DNA from: Elusimicrobiota bacterium
GTDB taxonomy: Bacteria; Elusimicrobiota; Elusimicrobia; UBA1565; UBA9628
Assembly: GCA_023249695.1 (NCBI GenBank)
Contig: JAHFCD010000005.1
Span: 1-16,451 of the forward strand
Direction of reading: 5' to 3'
Length of the DNA stretch: 16,451 nucleotides
Shown here: positions 7,026-14,203 of the stretch, piece after piece
Numbering within the stretch: the stretch's first letter is position 1
Layout: each line of letters opens with the position of its first letter
Notes under the pieces: generated by a model
The model's database searches: none
What the model was told of the DNA's origin: nothing
The model's input: only the letters and a program-made list of their open reading frames with translations
Position numbers and translations under genes: made by a program

Positions 7026-8349
7026 GAACGCGGACCGCGCGCTCCGGCTCGCGCCGGCCGTCTTCGCCGCGGTGGTCGTCGCCTTCCTCCCCGCGCTGCG
7101 CTTCCCGTTCCTGAACTGGGACGATCAGCCGAACATCGTCGACAACGCCCTCCTGCGTTTCGACGCGCCGGGCCTGACCTTCATGCTGACGGGCTCCCAG
7201 CTCGGGCATTGGCAGCCGGCGACCTGGCTGACCCTGGCGTTCGATCGGCTCCTCTGGGGCGGAAATCCGCTGGGCTTCCATCTGACGAACGTCCTTCTCC
7301 ATGCGTTGGGCGCCGTGCTGCTGTTCTTCCTCGCCCGCCGCCTGAAGCTCGCCGCCGGGAAGCGCGCCGAGACCGCCGCCGTCTTCGCCGCGCTGTTTTG
7401 GGCGCTGCATCCGCTGCGGGTCGAGTCCGTCGCCTGGGTCACCGAACGGCGCGACGTCCTGTGCGGAGTCCTGTCCTTGGGCGCCGCGTTGGCCTACATT
7501 CGCGGTCTCGACGACGCCGCCTGGCGCCGCCCGGCTTTCCTGCTCACCGCGCTGGCGATGACGAGCAAGGTCTTCGCGATCGTCCTTCCCGCGACGTGGC
7601 TGCTCCTCGACCTGCGCCTCGCCGGCGCGCCGCGCTGGCGGGAGAAGCTTCCCTACGTCCCCCTCGCGCTCGGCGTCCTGGCGTTCAACCTCGCGGCGCA
7701 GTCCGGAAGCGGCGCGGCGGTTCCGCTCGCGGACTTCGGCGTCTCCCATCGGCTGGCCCAGGCTTTCTACGGCCTCGCGTTCTACCCATGGAAGACCTTG
7801 CTCCCCGCCGGCTTGTCCCCGCTGTACGAACGCTCGATTCTGCTCGAGCCTTTCCCGTTCAGCGTCGCCGCCGCCGCCGTCTTGACGGCGGCCCTTTACC
7901 TCGCGCTGACGCGCAAGCGCGTGGACGGGCTGGCGCAGGCCGCGCTCGCCTACGCGATCCTGCTTCTTCCCGCCCTCGGTTTTTTCAAGTCCGGCCGCAT
8001 GATCGCCGCCGACCGCTGGTCCTATCTGCCCGCGATCCCGGTCGCCCTGCTCGTGGCGGCGGCGCTGGGACGGGCCCTGGACGCGCCCGCTTTCCGCGCC
8101 GCGTCCGGGTGCGTCGCCTTGGCGCTCGTGCTGCTGACCCGGCGGCAGCTGCCGGTGTGGTCCTCGGACGAGGCCCTGTGGCGCCGGGCCGTGACCGCGT
8201 CGCCGCTCAGCGCGTTCGCGCTCGAGCGCCTCGCCGACGCCGAGGCCGCCGCGGGCAAGACCGCGGACGCCGCGTCCCGGCTCGAGAAGGCGCGCGCGCT
8301 CAAGCGCTTCATCGCCGACGCCGCCGCGCGCGTCCGTCCGGCGCAATGA
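7018..8349 (+). CDS. GT-C type multi-membrane protein, TMTC/bacterial 'TPR-mannosyltransferase'-like, TPR tail nearly lost
   Basis: A 443-residue integral membrane protein with about ten hydrophobic helices, starting within 10-25. The family marks are FLNWDDQPNIVDN (31-43), whose Asp35-Asp36 sit in the first outer loop where GT-C enzymes bind the metal or lipid-sugar donor, HWQPATWLTLAFD (64-76), NVLLHALGAVLLFFL (91-105), HPLRVESVAWVTERRDVL (131-148) and ADRWSYLP (331-338). These belong to the TMTC-like glycosyltransferases that use polyprenyl-phosphate sugars and usually carry several C-terminal TPRs. Here only one TPR-like repeat remains (about 381-425). GTG 7018 overlaps the waaA stop by 8 nt and has GAGG 6 nt upstream; earlier in-frame codons lie inside waaA. 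The acceptor (protein, lipid A or core sugar) is unknown; the waaA context favours an envelope glycan. Confidence 0.82.
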   Translation: MPRNADRALRLAPAVFAAVVVAFLPALRFPFLNWDDQPNIVDNALLRFDAPGLTFMLTGSQLGHWQPATWLTLAFDRLLWGGNPLGFHLTNVLLHALGAVLLFFLARRLKLAAGKRAETAAVFAALFWALHPLRVESVAWVTERRDVLCGVLSLGAALAYIRGLDDAAWRRPAFLLTALAMTSKVFAIVLPATWLLLDLRLAGAPRWREKLPYVPLALGVLAFNLAAQSGSGAAVPLADFGVSHRLAQAFYGLAFYPWKTLLPAGLSPLYERSILLEPFPFSVAAAAVLTAALYLALTRKRVDGLAQAALAYAILLLPALGFFKSGRMIAADRWSYLPAIPVALLVAAALGRALDAPAFRAASGCVALALVLLTRRQLPVWSSDEALWRRAVTASPLSAFALERLADAEAAAGKTADAASRLEKARALKRFIADAAARVRPAQ

Positions 8350-8350
8350 G

Positions 8351-9370
8351 ATGATCTCCCGGACAAGCCTCCTGTGCGCCGTCCTGCTCCTCGCGCCGTC
8401 GCTCGCGCGGGCCTCGCGCTACGATCCCGACGCGGATCGCTCCGCCCTGCGCCAGGCCGCCGCCGCGTCCCATGCCGCGGTCATCGACGCGACGGGGCTG
8501 CCCCTGCTGCCGGAAAAGGTCCCCGCGATCGCGGCCGGCCTCGACGAGGGCCTGCGCCAGGCGGGCGTGGCGTCCGAGGCGGCCCGGTCCTTGAGCGCCG
8601 GGGCCCAGAAGCGGGCCGCGGAGACGGCGGCCGGGGTCAAGGCGGGATCGGAACGCAGGCTCAAGGACCTCTCCGATCCTGTCGCCGCCGAGCGCGTGCG
8701 CTGGGATAGGCTTTCCTCCGAGCAACGGGACCTGAAAACAAAGGTCGACGAATTGTCCGGCGATGAAAAAAAGAAGCTCCTGGCGCTTCTCGCCAAGGCG
8801 AGCGATGCGCTGCGGGACGCCGCCGACGGCTTACGCCCTCTCGAGGAAGCCGTGCGAATCATGGGCGAGCAGGCTCTCGAGATGAAGGCGGCCCATCAAG
8901 GCGGCCTCGGACCCCTCGTCGAAGCGTCCTCGGCCGCCGCCGCGGCGATCGGTCACGCTGAGTCGCTGCCGGCGCCCTTGGCCGAGGCGAAGGCGCGTCT
9001 GGCCGCGCTCGGCTCGGAGCCGCGCGAGGTCGCCCGAAAGCGGGCCTGGGAGGCTCTCGAGCCGCTGCGAAACGACGCGCGCCTCCTCTACGAAGCCGCG
9101 GACCGGGCGTGCAACCGGGCCGACGATTTTCGCCGGTACTCCGTCGCCTACGGGCGCGCCTTCGACGCGTTCGAGCGGGCCCGGGCGGCCGCGGGCGCCG
9201 GCCCGGTCGAAGCCGGGTCCCGCCTCGACGAGGCGGAGAAGCTGTTGGAGCGGGTGCGTGAGCGTCTGAAGAAGCCGGCAACTCTTCCCGGGAAGAGTGA
9301 TTATCATCAGCCGAGTTGGAAACGGAAAAATGGCGGCGGGGAGCAAGCTTCCGGCCTAACAGCGGCTTGA
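8351..9370 (+). CDS. Unknown secreted, helix-rich protein
   Basis: I do not recognise a family. The 339 residues start with a clear signal peptide (MISRTSLLCAVLLLAPSLARA, cut near residue 21). The rest is Ala-, Arg- and Glu-rich and almost entirely predicted helical, with heptad-like stretches at about 110-160 and 285-310 (EKLLERVRERLKK), suggesting a coiled-coil or helical-bundle periplasmic protein. The last 30 residues (from about 310) are less ordered and polar, with two Trp/Tyr-containing patches. It begins one base after the stop of the GT-C gene, so it is the likely last gene of the Sec/LPS operon. It converges on the pilin gene with only 10 nt between stops. The start ATG 8351 has only a weak GAG upstream; an ATG at 8346 is out of frame and stops at once. 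Confidence 0.75.
   Translation: MISRTSLLCAVLLLAPSLARASRYDPDADRSALRQAAAASHAAVIDATGLPLLPEKVPAIAAGLDEGLRQAGVASEAARSLSAGAQKRAAETAAGVKAGSERRLKDLSDPVAAERVRWDRLSSEQRDLKTKVDELSGDEKKKLLALLAKASDALRDAADGLRPLEEAVRIMGEQALEMKAAHQGGLGPLVEASSAAAAAIGHAESLPAPLAEAKARLAALGSEPREVARKRAWEALEPLRNDARLLYEAADRACNRADDFRRYSVAYGRAFDAFERARAAAGAGPVEAGSRLDEAEKLLERVRERLKKPATLPGKSDYHQPSWKRKNGGGEQASGLTAA
9281..9298. repeat. 18-bp perfect palindrome near the 3' end of the secreted helical protein gene
   Basis: ACTCTTCCCGGGAAGAGT reads the same on both strands. As RNA it can form a 7-bp stem with a CCGG loop. It encodes TLPGKS in the gene it lies in and has no T-run after it on either strand, so it is not a normal terminator. 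Confidence 0.6.
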
Positions 9371-9380
9371 CCAGTCGGCG

Positions 9381-9806
9381 TCAGTAGGCGCTCCAGACGG
9401 TGCCCTTGGTGTCCGTATGAACGCAATTGACCACGGAGGCGCCGAACCGAATGTGGGAGGAGTCGCCGTTGTACAGCCAGCCGCCCGCGTCGTCGACGCT
9501 CGAGCCTACGGTCGTCAACGCGGAGGCAAGGTGATAATTGGGAATCTTGGCGGCGGGGATGGCGGCCAAATATTTGCCGCCGACCGTCAGAACGGTGAGG
9601 GCCAAGGGATATTGGCCGTCGGTGTCCGCATAGTAGATGCTGAGGGCGGATCGGATGGAGCCGAGGTTTCCCTGCAAGCCGCCTTCATCCGCCTTGCGGT
9701 AGAGGTTCGCGTACTTGACGGTCGCGATGCTTGCCAGGATGCCGATGATGAGAACCACGAACATGAGCTCCATGAGAGTGAGGCCAGCTTTGTTCCTATC
9801 CGCCAT
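9381..9806 (-). CDS. Type IV pilin-like (pseudopilin-like) protein
   Basis: A 141-residue prepilin. The leader is eight residues (MADRNKAG) and a prepilin peptidase should cut after Gly8. The mature protein starts LTLMELMFVVLIIGILASIA, with the essential Glu at +5 and Leu rather than the usual Phe at +1. The hydrophobic helix is followed by NLGSIRSALSIYYADTDGQYP (residues 53-73), a GspG-like segment, and the end GGWLYN...VNCVHTDTKGTVWSAY with one Cys. This body pattern is one I associate with the many solitary pilins of Elusimicrobiota. ATG 9806 was chosen because AGGGAG lies 6 nt upstream and it gives a normal leader; an ATG at 9839 would add 11 residues. No assembly ATPase, peptidase or other pilin is nearby. 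It lies 54 nt after the TonB receptor on the same strand and may share its transcript. Confidence 0.9.
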   Translation of the reverse strand: MADRNKAGLTLMELMFVVLIIGILASIATVKYANLYRKADEGGLQGNLGSIRSALSIYYADTDGQYPLALTVLTVGGKYLAAIPAAKIPNYHLASALTTVGSSVDDAGGWLYNGDSSHIRFGASVVNCVHTDTKGTVWSAY

Positions 9807-9812
9807 GTTTAT

Positions 9813-9818
9813 CTCCCT
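9813..9818 (-). promoter_or_regulatory. Ribosome binding site of the pilin gene
   Basis: On the minus strand AGGGAG lies 6 nt before ATG 9806. It selects this start over the in-frame ATG at 9839, which has no such site. Confidence 0.7.
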
Positions 9819-9845
9819 GGGCGAAAAGGAGGATATCACAAATGA

Positions 9846-9859
9846 GCCTTTAAGAAGGC
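9846..9859 (-). terminator. Weak hairpin after the minus-strand TonB receptor
   Basis: GCCTT-CTTA-AAGGC forms a 5-bp stem with a 4-nt loop right after the receptor stop, followed on the minus strand by TCATTTGT. The stem is short and the T-run broken, so at best it reduces read-through into the pilin gene. Confidence 0.25.
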
Positions 9860-9860
9860 G

Positions 9861-11876
9861 TCAGAATCGACAGCGGAAGGTGTATTCGAAAATTCGGCCG
9901 GTGTATAACGGAACGGATTCGACCACGCGCTCGCGAACGTACTCGGGGAAGACGACGCTGCGGTCGGTGACGTTTCTCACCGTGAAGGCATGCCGGCTGG
10001 GGCCGGAACGCCAGCCGACGCCGACATTCGCCGTGTACTGCTCGGCGAGGCGGGTGTGGACCGTCTCCATGCTCGAGAAGTGGTTGGCCCCGGCGGTCAC
10101 GAAGAAAGGCCCGATATCCCGGGAAACGCCCTCCGCGACGGTGTAGCGCGGGACGTACTTGAAGAGATAGGACTGGGCCGGGCCGGCGGGCGTGTTGATC
10201 GTGTGCGCATCGCCATGGCTCCCGACGATATAGCCGGCGTTCACGTAGGCATGCGTGCGGGGCCGCTCGTATCTCAGCTCGGTCTCCAGGCCCCTGACCG
10301 TGATCTTGCCGGCGTTGGTGTAGAAATTGACGCCGGTGTAGGCGACCCCGTCGCGCGTGAAATTCCCGACGGTCCGGTAGATGTTGTTGAGATACTCGGC
10401 GTAGTAGCCCGTGACCTGGCCGAAGAAGCTTCCGCCGCTGTGCAGATACGACAGCTCCACGGACCGGTTCTTCTCCGCCTGCAGCGCCGGATTGCCAAGG
10501 ACGATGTTCGATATGTTGAGGTAGTTCTCGACGAGGGACGGGGCGCGGTAGGACTGTCCCGCCACCAGCTTGGCGCTGCGGCGCTCATCGATCGTATAGA
10601 TCACCGACCCCCGCGGGGAAAAGTTCGAGCCGAAGGCGGCGTTGTAGGTGTAGCGGCCGCCGACGACGGCCTTCCACGGGTCTTTGGCATAGCACAGCTG
10701 AGCGAAGGCCGATCCCTCCCAAACCGACCACCCCGCCATTCCCAGCTCGTCAATGGTCGTCCCGGTGAGGCGGTTGTAGTTCACCACATGCAGGCTCTTG
10801 CGGTACTCGTGACTGCCCCCCAACTCCAGGTCCCAATCGCGCGCGAAGCCCGAGGAGTAGGTCAGAGTGTTCTGCACGCGATAGCCGTCGTAGACAATCA
10901 CCGCGCTTTGATCGGCGGAAAAAGGGACGTGGCGGCGCTGCTTGTCGTAAGCGGCCGTGTACTTCAATTTTTTATCGTCCAGGTCGTAGGTGTAGCCGTA
11001 GCCGGCGAGGACGAGGTCGTCGACCTCGTCGAAGCCGAGCCCCGTGGCCCGGGTCAGCCCCGCGCCCAGGAAGGATTGCTCGGTGTTCGCGACATTGAGA
11101 AGAAGGGCGTGCCTCTTGTATTCGCCTCTGGCGTTGAAGCTCCGCGCGTTGTAGTGCTCGGCGATCTCGCTCACCGTGTTGGACTCGTCGGAAAACCGGT
11201 AGACGGGCGAGGCCTGATTGCGCATGGCCGCGGAGAGATGGTAGGACCAGTCCCTCCCCCTGGCCAAATAGACCCCTTCGGCCCGGCTCACCTGGGCGTC
11301 GCCCAGGTATTCCCCGTGCTTGCTTGCGATTCCCCCCGCGACCGTCCCTTCCCGGCCCGGCGCCTCGGCTTGGCGCAGGACGATATTGATCGCCCCGGTC
11401 AACGCGTTAGAGCCGTAGATCACGGACGCGGGGCCGCGCAGGACCTCGATGCGCTCGATCGATTCGATGCCCACGCTGTCGACGTCGGTCGCCGCGCCGG
11501 TATTGGCCTCGTACTGCGGGATGTTGTTGATCATCACCAGGATCTTGTTGGCGTAGTGCGGCTGGAGTCCGCCGCGGAAGGTGACGATGTTGTGGATGCC
11601 GAATGTGTTGACGATGAGCACGCCGGGAACGATGCTCAGCGCGTCGGACACCGAGGCGAAGCCGTAGCGCTCGATGTCCGCCCGGTCGATCACCGTGATA
11701 TTGGAAACGCTGTTGAACACGGTCTCGGGCCTGGCGGACGCCACGGTGATGACCTCGGCCTCGTTGGCCATGAATCGAAAGAACTCCGCGCTGTCGTCCT
11801 CTCCCGCGGCCAGTCCATAAGCCGGAGTGAGCCCGCCCCACAGTATGAGTCCCCAGGCTAAAACACGCGCATTCAC
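9861..11876 (-). CDS. TonB-dependent outer-membrane receptor
   Basis: A 671-residue outer-membrane gated channel that should take up a scarce ligand with energy from TonB-ExbBD. A signal peptide (about 1-25) precedes a short mature N-terminus with EVITVASA (41-48), a possible TonB box. The plug domain spans about 52-170 and shows SNITVIDRADIERYGF (58-73), SDALSIVPGVLIV (77-89), TFRGGLQPHYANKILVMINN (99-118) and the hallmark IEVLRGPASVIYGSNALTGA (143-162). A 22-strand-type barrel follows and ends in the usual aromatic residue (FEYTFRCRF). The 'L.EN.P....AEKNRSVELSY' and 'NFYTNAGKITVRGLETELRY' segments match vitamin B12/siderophore-type receptors in style, but the ligand is not readable. The start is GTG 11876: there is no in-frame ATG before an upstream TAA. 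No Shine-Dalgarno is seen; a TATTCT box ends 6 nt upstream. Divergent from a second receptor. Confidence 0.93.
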   Translation of the reverse strand: MNARVLAWGLILWGGLTPAYGLAAGEDDSAEFFRFMANEAEVITVASARPETVFNSVSNITVIDRADIERYGFASVSDALSIVPGVLIVNTFGIHNIVTFRGGLQPHYANKILVMINNIPQYEANTGAATDVDSVGIESIERIEVLRGPASVIYGSNALTGAINIVLRQAEAPGREGTVAGGIASKHGEYLGDAQVSRAEGVYLARGRDWSYHLSAAMRNQASPVYRFSDESNTVSEIAEHYNARSFNARGEYKRHALLLNVANTEQSFLGAGLTRATGLGFDEVDDLVLAGYGYTYDLDDKKLKYTAAYDKQRRHVPFSADQSAVIVYDGYRVQNTLTYSSGFARDWDLELGGSHEYRKSLHVVNYNRLTGTTIDELGMAGWSVWEGSAFAQLCYAKDPWKAVVGGRYTYNAAFGSNFSPRGSVIYTIDERRSAKLVAGQSYRAPSLVENYLNISNIVLGNPALQAEKNRSVELSYLHSGGSFFGQVTGYYAEYLNNIYRTVGNFTRDGVAYTGVNFYTNAGKITVRGLETELRYERPRTHAYVNAGYIVGSHGDAHTINTPAGPAQSYLFKYVPRYTVAEGVSRDIGPFFVTAGANHFSSMETVHTRLAEQYTANVGVGWRSGPSRHAFTVRNVTDRSVVFPEYVRERVVESVPLYTGRIFEYTFRCRF

Positions 11877-12022
11877 CGACGTAGAATATCTTGAATCAGC
11901 GGCATTGGCTGTAATGTAATTTTGAAGAGTTTATATCAGGGGTATTGATCGAGCGGGCATTTTTCGCACATCGTGCCGCTACATTTCAGCCGCAGTCCGG
12001 CAGGAGGACTTTTGCTACATTC
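11877..12022. promoter_or_regulatory. AT-richer divergent control region between the two receptor genes
   Basis: This 146-nt region is clearly more AT-rich than its surroundings up to about 11940. On the plus strand TTGAAT (11891-11896) and TGTAAT (11915-11920) are 18 nt apart and could be the -35 and -10 for the plus-strand receptor, giving a leader of about 95 nt. AGGAGG at 12002-12007 lies 15 nt before ATG 12023, too far for an ideal site. On the minus strand TATTCT (11883-11888) may be the -10 for the other receptor. I looked for a cobalamin or TPP riboswitch and for a Fur-box palindrome and did not find one. Confidence 0.4.
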
Positions 12023-14203
12023 ATGGGCGCGGCCAACTGCATGAAAAAAAGAAAGGATCAGTCTCGAAGGCACGAACGGCCCGGAGCTCGCGCCTGGCTC
12101 GGCGCGTTGGCCTGCCTGTTGATCGGCCGCGCCTCGGTTCGCGCCCAGGAGAAGGACACCGTCTGGGAGTTCTTTTCCCAGGAGGTCGTGGCGGCGTCCC
12201 AAGAGATCGAGTCTCTCCATGAGGCGCCGGTCATCACCTCGGTCATCACGGGCGAGCAGATCAAGAAGATGGGAGCGCGGACCCTCAACGAGGTCCTGCT
12301 CACGATCCCGGGGTTCAGCCGTATTCAGGATCACAACGAATACTTCAGCGCCCTGCGGGGCGTCTACGGTTCCTCCCAGCAGAAAATTCTCGTCCTGCGC
12401 GACGGCCACCGCCTCAATTCCCGCTCCTACTCGAGCGCGAACTTCGGCCCCTCGATCGGGCTGCACAACATCAAGCGCATCGAGGTCATGCGCGGCCCGG
12501 GCGCGACGCTGTACGGCGACGTGGCGACCGCTGGAGTCATCAACATCGTGACCAAGGATGGCCGCGAGGTTAACGGCTCGGAATTGAACGTCGGGGCCGG
12601 CGACTACGGCCAGATCAAGCTCGACTATCTCTACGGCCGCGACCTCGGCGAAGGCCGGGACCTGACCCTTTTCGGTTCGATCTACCGGACGACGGGCGAG
12701 AAGAAAGGCGTCCCCGCCTCGCGCGACGGCGGGGCGGCTCCGCGGGACGGGTTCACGACGCTCGACCGTTTCGGCGAGCTCAACGCGCCTCACGACGTGG
12801 GCATCAAGTATCGCTCCGGGGAGACCTCGCTCATGGTCAATCATCGTCTGGAGCAGTACACCATGCCGCGTTCGGGCGCAGGCGGGACCGGCCAGCTCGT
12901 CGATCCGGCGGAGTTCCGCAAATTCGAGGGCGTCGGCCTCGGGGCGAGCTTCGATACCTGGCATTCCGAGCTCAAGTACGCGCCGACGGTCTTCGACGAT
13001 GTCAAGCTGACGATCCGGCCCTATTACGACACCATGACCACCTTGGGCGGCGAGGCCCAGCGGCGCCAGGGTGAGGCGGGCACTGCGCCGGGATACGCCA
13101 AGGGCTTTACGGTGAAGTGGCACGAGGCCAGCTACGGCGCCGAGGTCTCGGCCGCCAAGCCCTACGATCTTGCCTGGGGTCAGGGGACCGCGCTCGGCGG
13201 AGTCCAGGCCGAGCAGATGGACATGCAGTATTCCTGGAACATTCACAGCCCCGACGCCACCCACGCGGATTACTACATCGGCACGCCCGAGATTCTTCCG
13301 CCGGGCCACGAGCGCAGCCTCGCCCTCTTCAGCCAGGTCAAGCACCGCTTCAACCCGAAGTGGCTCGCCAATGTCGGCGCCCGCTACGACTACAAGTGGC
13401 GCATACGCAATTACTATGTCGAGCAGATCAGCCCTCGCGCGGCGCTGGTGTATACCCCTCTGGAGCGCGTGAGCGTCCGGGCCAGCTATGGCCGCTCTTT
13501 CGCCGACGCGCCCTACTGGTACCGCTACAATCAATTGGGCGGAGGCGGCTACACCGGCAGCGCCGATCTCAAGCCGGAAAAGCTCAACAGCTATCAGCTC
13601 AGCGTCGAGATTGAACGGCCCCAGGCGCTCTCCAACCGTCTCAACCTGTTCTACAACGACTATGAAAGCGTGATCTATCGCGACGCGCTGGGGAACTATC
13701 AGAACAGCGGCGTCGTCAAGTTCCGAGGCATCGAATATGAAATCGGCTGGGAAGGCACGGCGCTTATGGCCCGGGCCAACGCCACTTACCAGCGCGCCCT
13801 CAATTCGAGCACGGGATACTCGGTCTCGGGCGGCCGTCTCGAGGACGTCCCCTCGATCATGGGCAACGCGCTCATCGACTACGCTCCTCTGAAGGCAACG
13901 GCGTCTGGGCCCTCCTGGTCCCGCGGCCTGTGGCTGCACTACGCCGTGCGATATGTCGGCCGCCAATACTCCCCCATCACCACCACGGCCGCCACCTCCG
14001 GGACCCGTGACTCCGACTATTCCGTCCCGGCCGCCGTGCTCAGCAACGCCGGCTTCAGCCTGGAGAACTTCTGGCGGGCCCTCACTGTCCGTTTCCACGT
14101 CTACAATCTTTTCGACCAGCAATACACCCAGGGCGGCAGCGTCGCGATCCCCTACGAGCAGCCCGGCCGCTGGTGGCTCGCGCAGGTCTCATGCAAATGG
14201 TGA
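12023..14203 (+). CDS. TonB-dependent outer-membrane receptor
   Basis: A second outer-membrane receptor, about 726 residues and not a close copy of the first. The signal peptide has a long basic N-region and the core AWLGALACLLIGRASVRA (24-41). The mature N-terminus EFFSQEVVAASQEIES (49-64) holds the likely TonB box. The plug shows APVITSVITGEQIKKMGART (68-87), LNEVLLTIPGFS (88-99), KILVLRDGHRLNSRS (121-135) and IEVMRGPGATLYGDVATAGV (153-172). The barrel runs to the C-terminal aromatic Trp (QVSCKW), with YNLFDQQYTQGG near the end as is usual. The start is uncertain: ATG 12023, ATG 12041 (MKKRKDQ, which also gives a good signal peptide) or a TTG at 11945. The stop overlaps the next gene, a periplasmic binding protein, so both should work on the same ligand. 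The ligand is unknown. Confidence 0.92.
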   Translation: MGAANCMKKRKDQSRRHERPGARAWLGALACLLIGRASVRAQEKDTVWEFFSQEVVAASQEIESLHEAPVITSVITGEQIKKMGARTLNEVLLTIPGFSRIQDHNEYFSALRGVYGSSQQKILVLRDGHRLNSRSYSSANFGPSIGLHNIKRIEVMRGPGATLYGDVATAGVINIVTKDGREVNGSELNVGAGDYGQIKLDYLYGRDLGEGRDLTLFGSIYRTTGEKKGVPASRDGGAAPRDGFTTLDRFGELNAPHDVGIKYRSGETSLMVNHRLEQYTMPRSGAGGTGQLVDPAEFRKFEGVGLGASFDTWHSELKYAPTVFDDVKLTIRPYYDTMTTLGGEAQRRQGEAGTAPGYAKGFTVKWHEASYGAEVSAAKPYDLAWGQGTALGGVQAEQMDMQYSWNIHSPDATHADYYIGTPEILPPGHERSLALFSQVKHRFNPKWLANVGARYDYKWRIRNYYVEQISPRAALVYTPLERVSVRASYGRSFADAPYWYRYNQLGGGGYTGSADLKPEKLNSYQLSVEIERPQALSNRLNLFYNDYESVIYRDALGNYQNSGVVKFRGIEYEIGWEGTALMARANATYQRALNSSTGYSVSGGRLEDVPSIMGNALIDYAPLKATASGPSWSRGLWLHYAVRYVGRQYSPITTTAATSGTRDSDYSVPAAVLSNAGFSLENFWRALTVRFHVYNLFDQQYTQGGSVAIPYEQPGRWWLAQVSCKW

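Noticed and set aside
11921..12022. Riboswitch (cobalamin or TPP) or Fur box before the plus-strand receptor
   Set aside because: The leader is only about 95 nt and I could not find the conserved riboswitch core motifs or a GATAATGATAATCATTATC-like palindrome.
11936..14122. A 728-residue open frame on the minus strand opposite the plus-strand TonB receptor
   Set aside because: It is a GC-rich antisense shadow: the composition is Arg/Ala/Val/Asp-heavy without motifs, while the plus strand carries a complete TonB receptor with signal peptide, plug and barrel.
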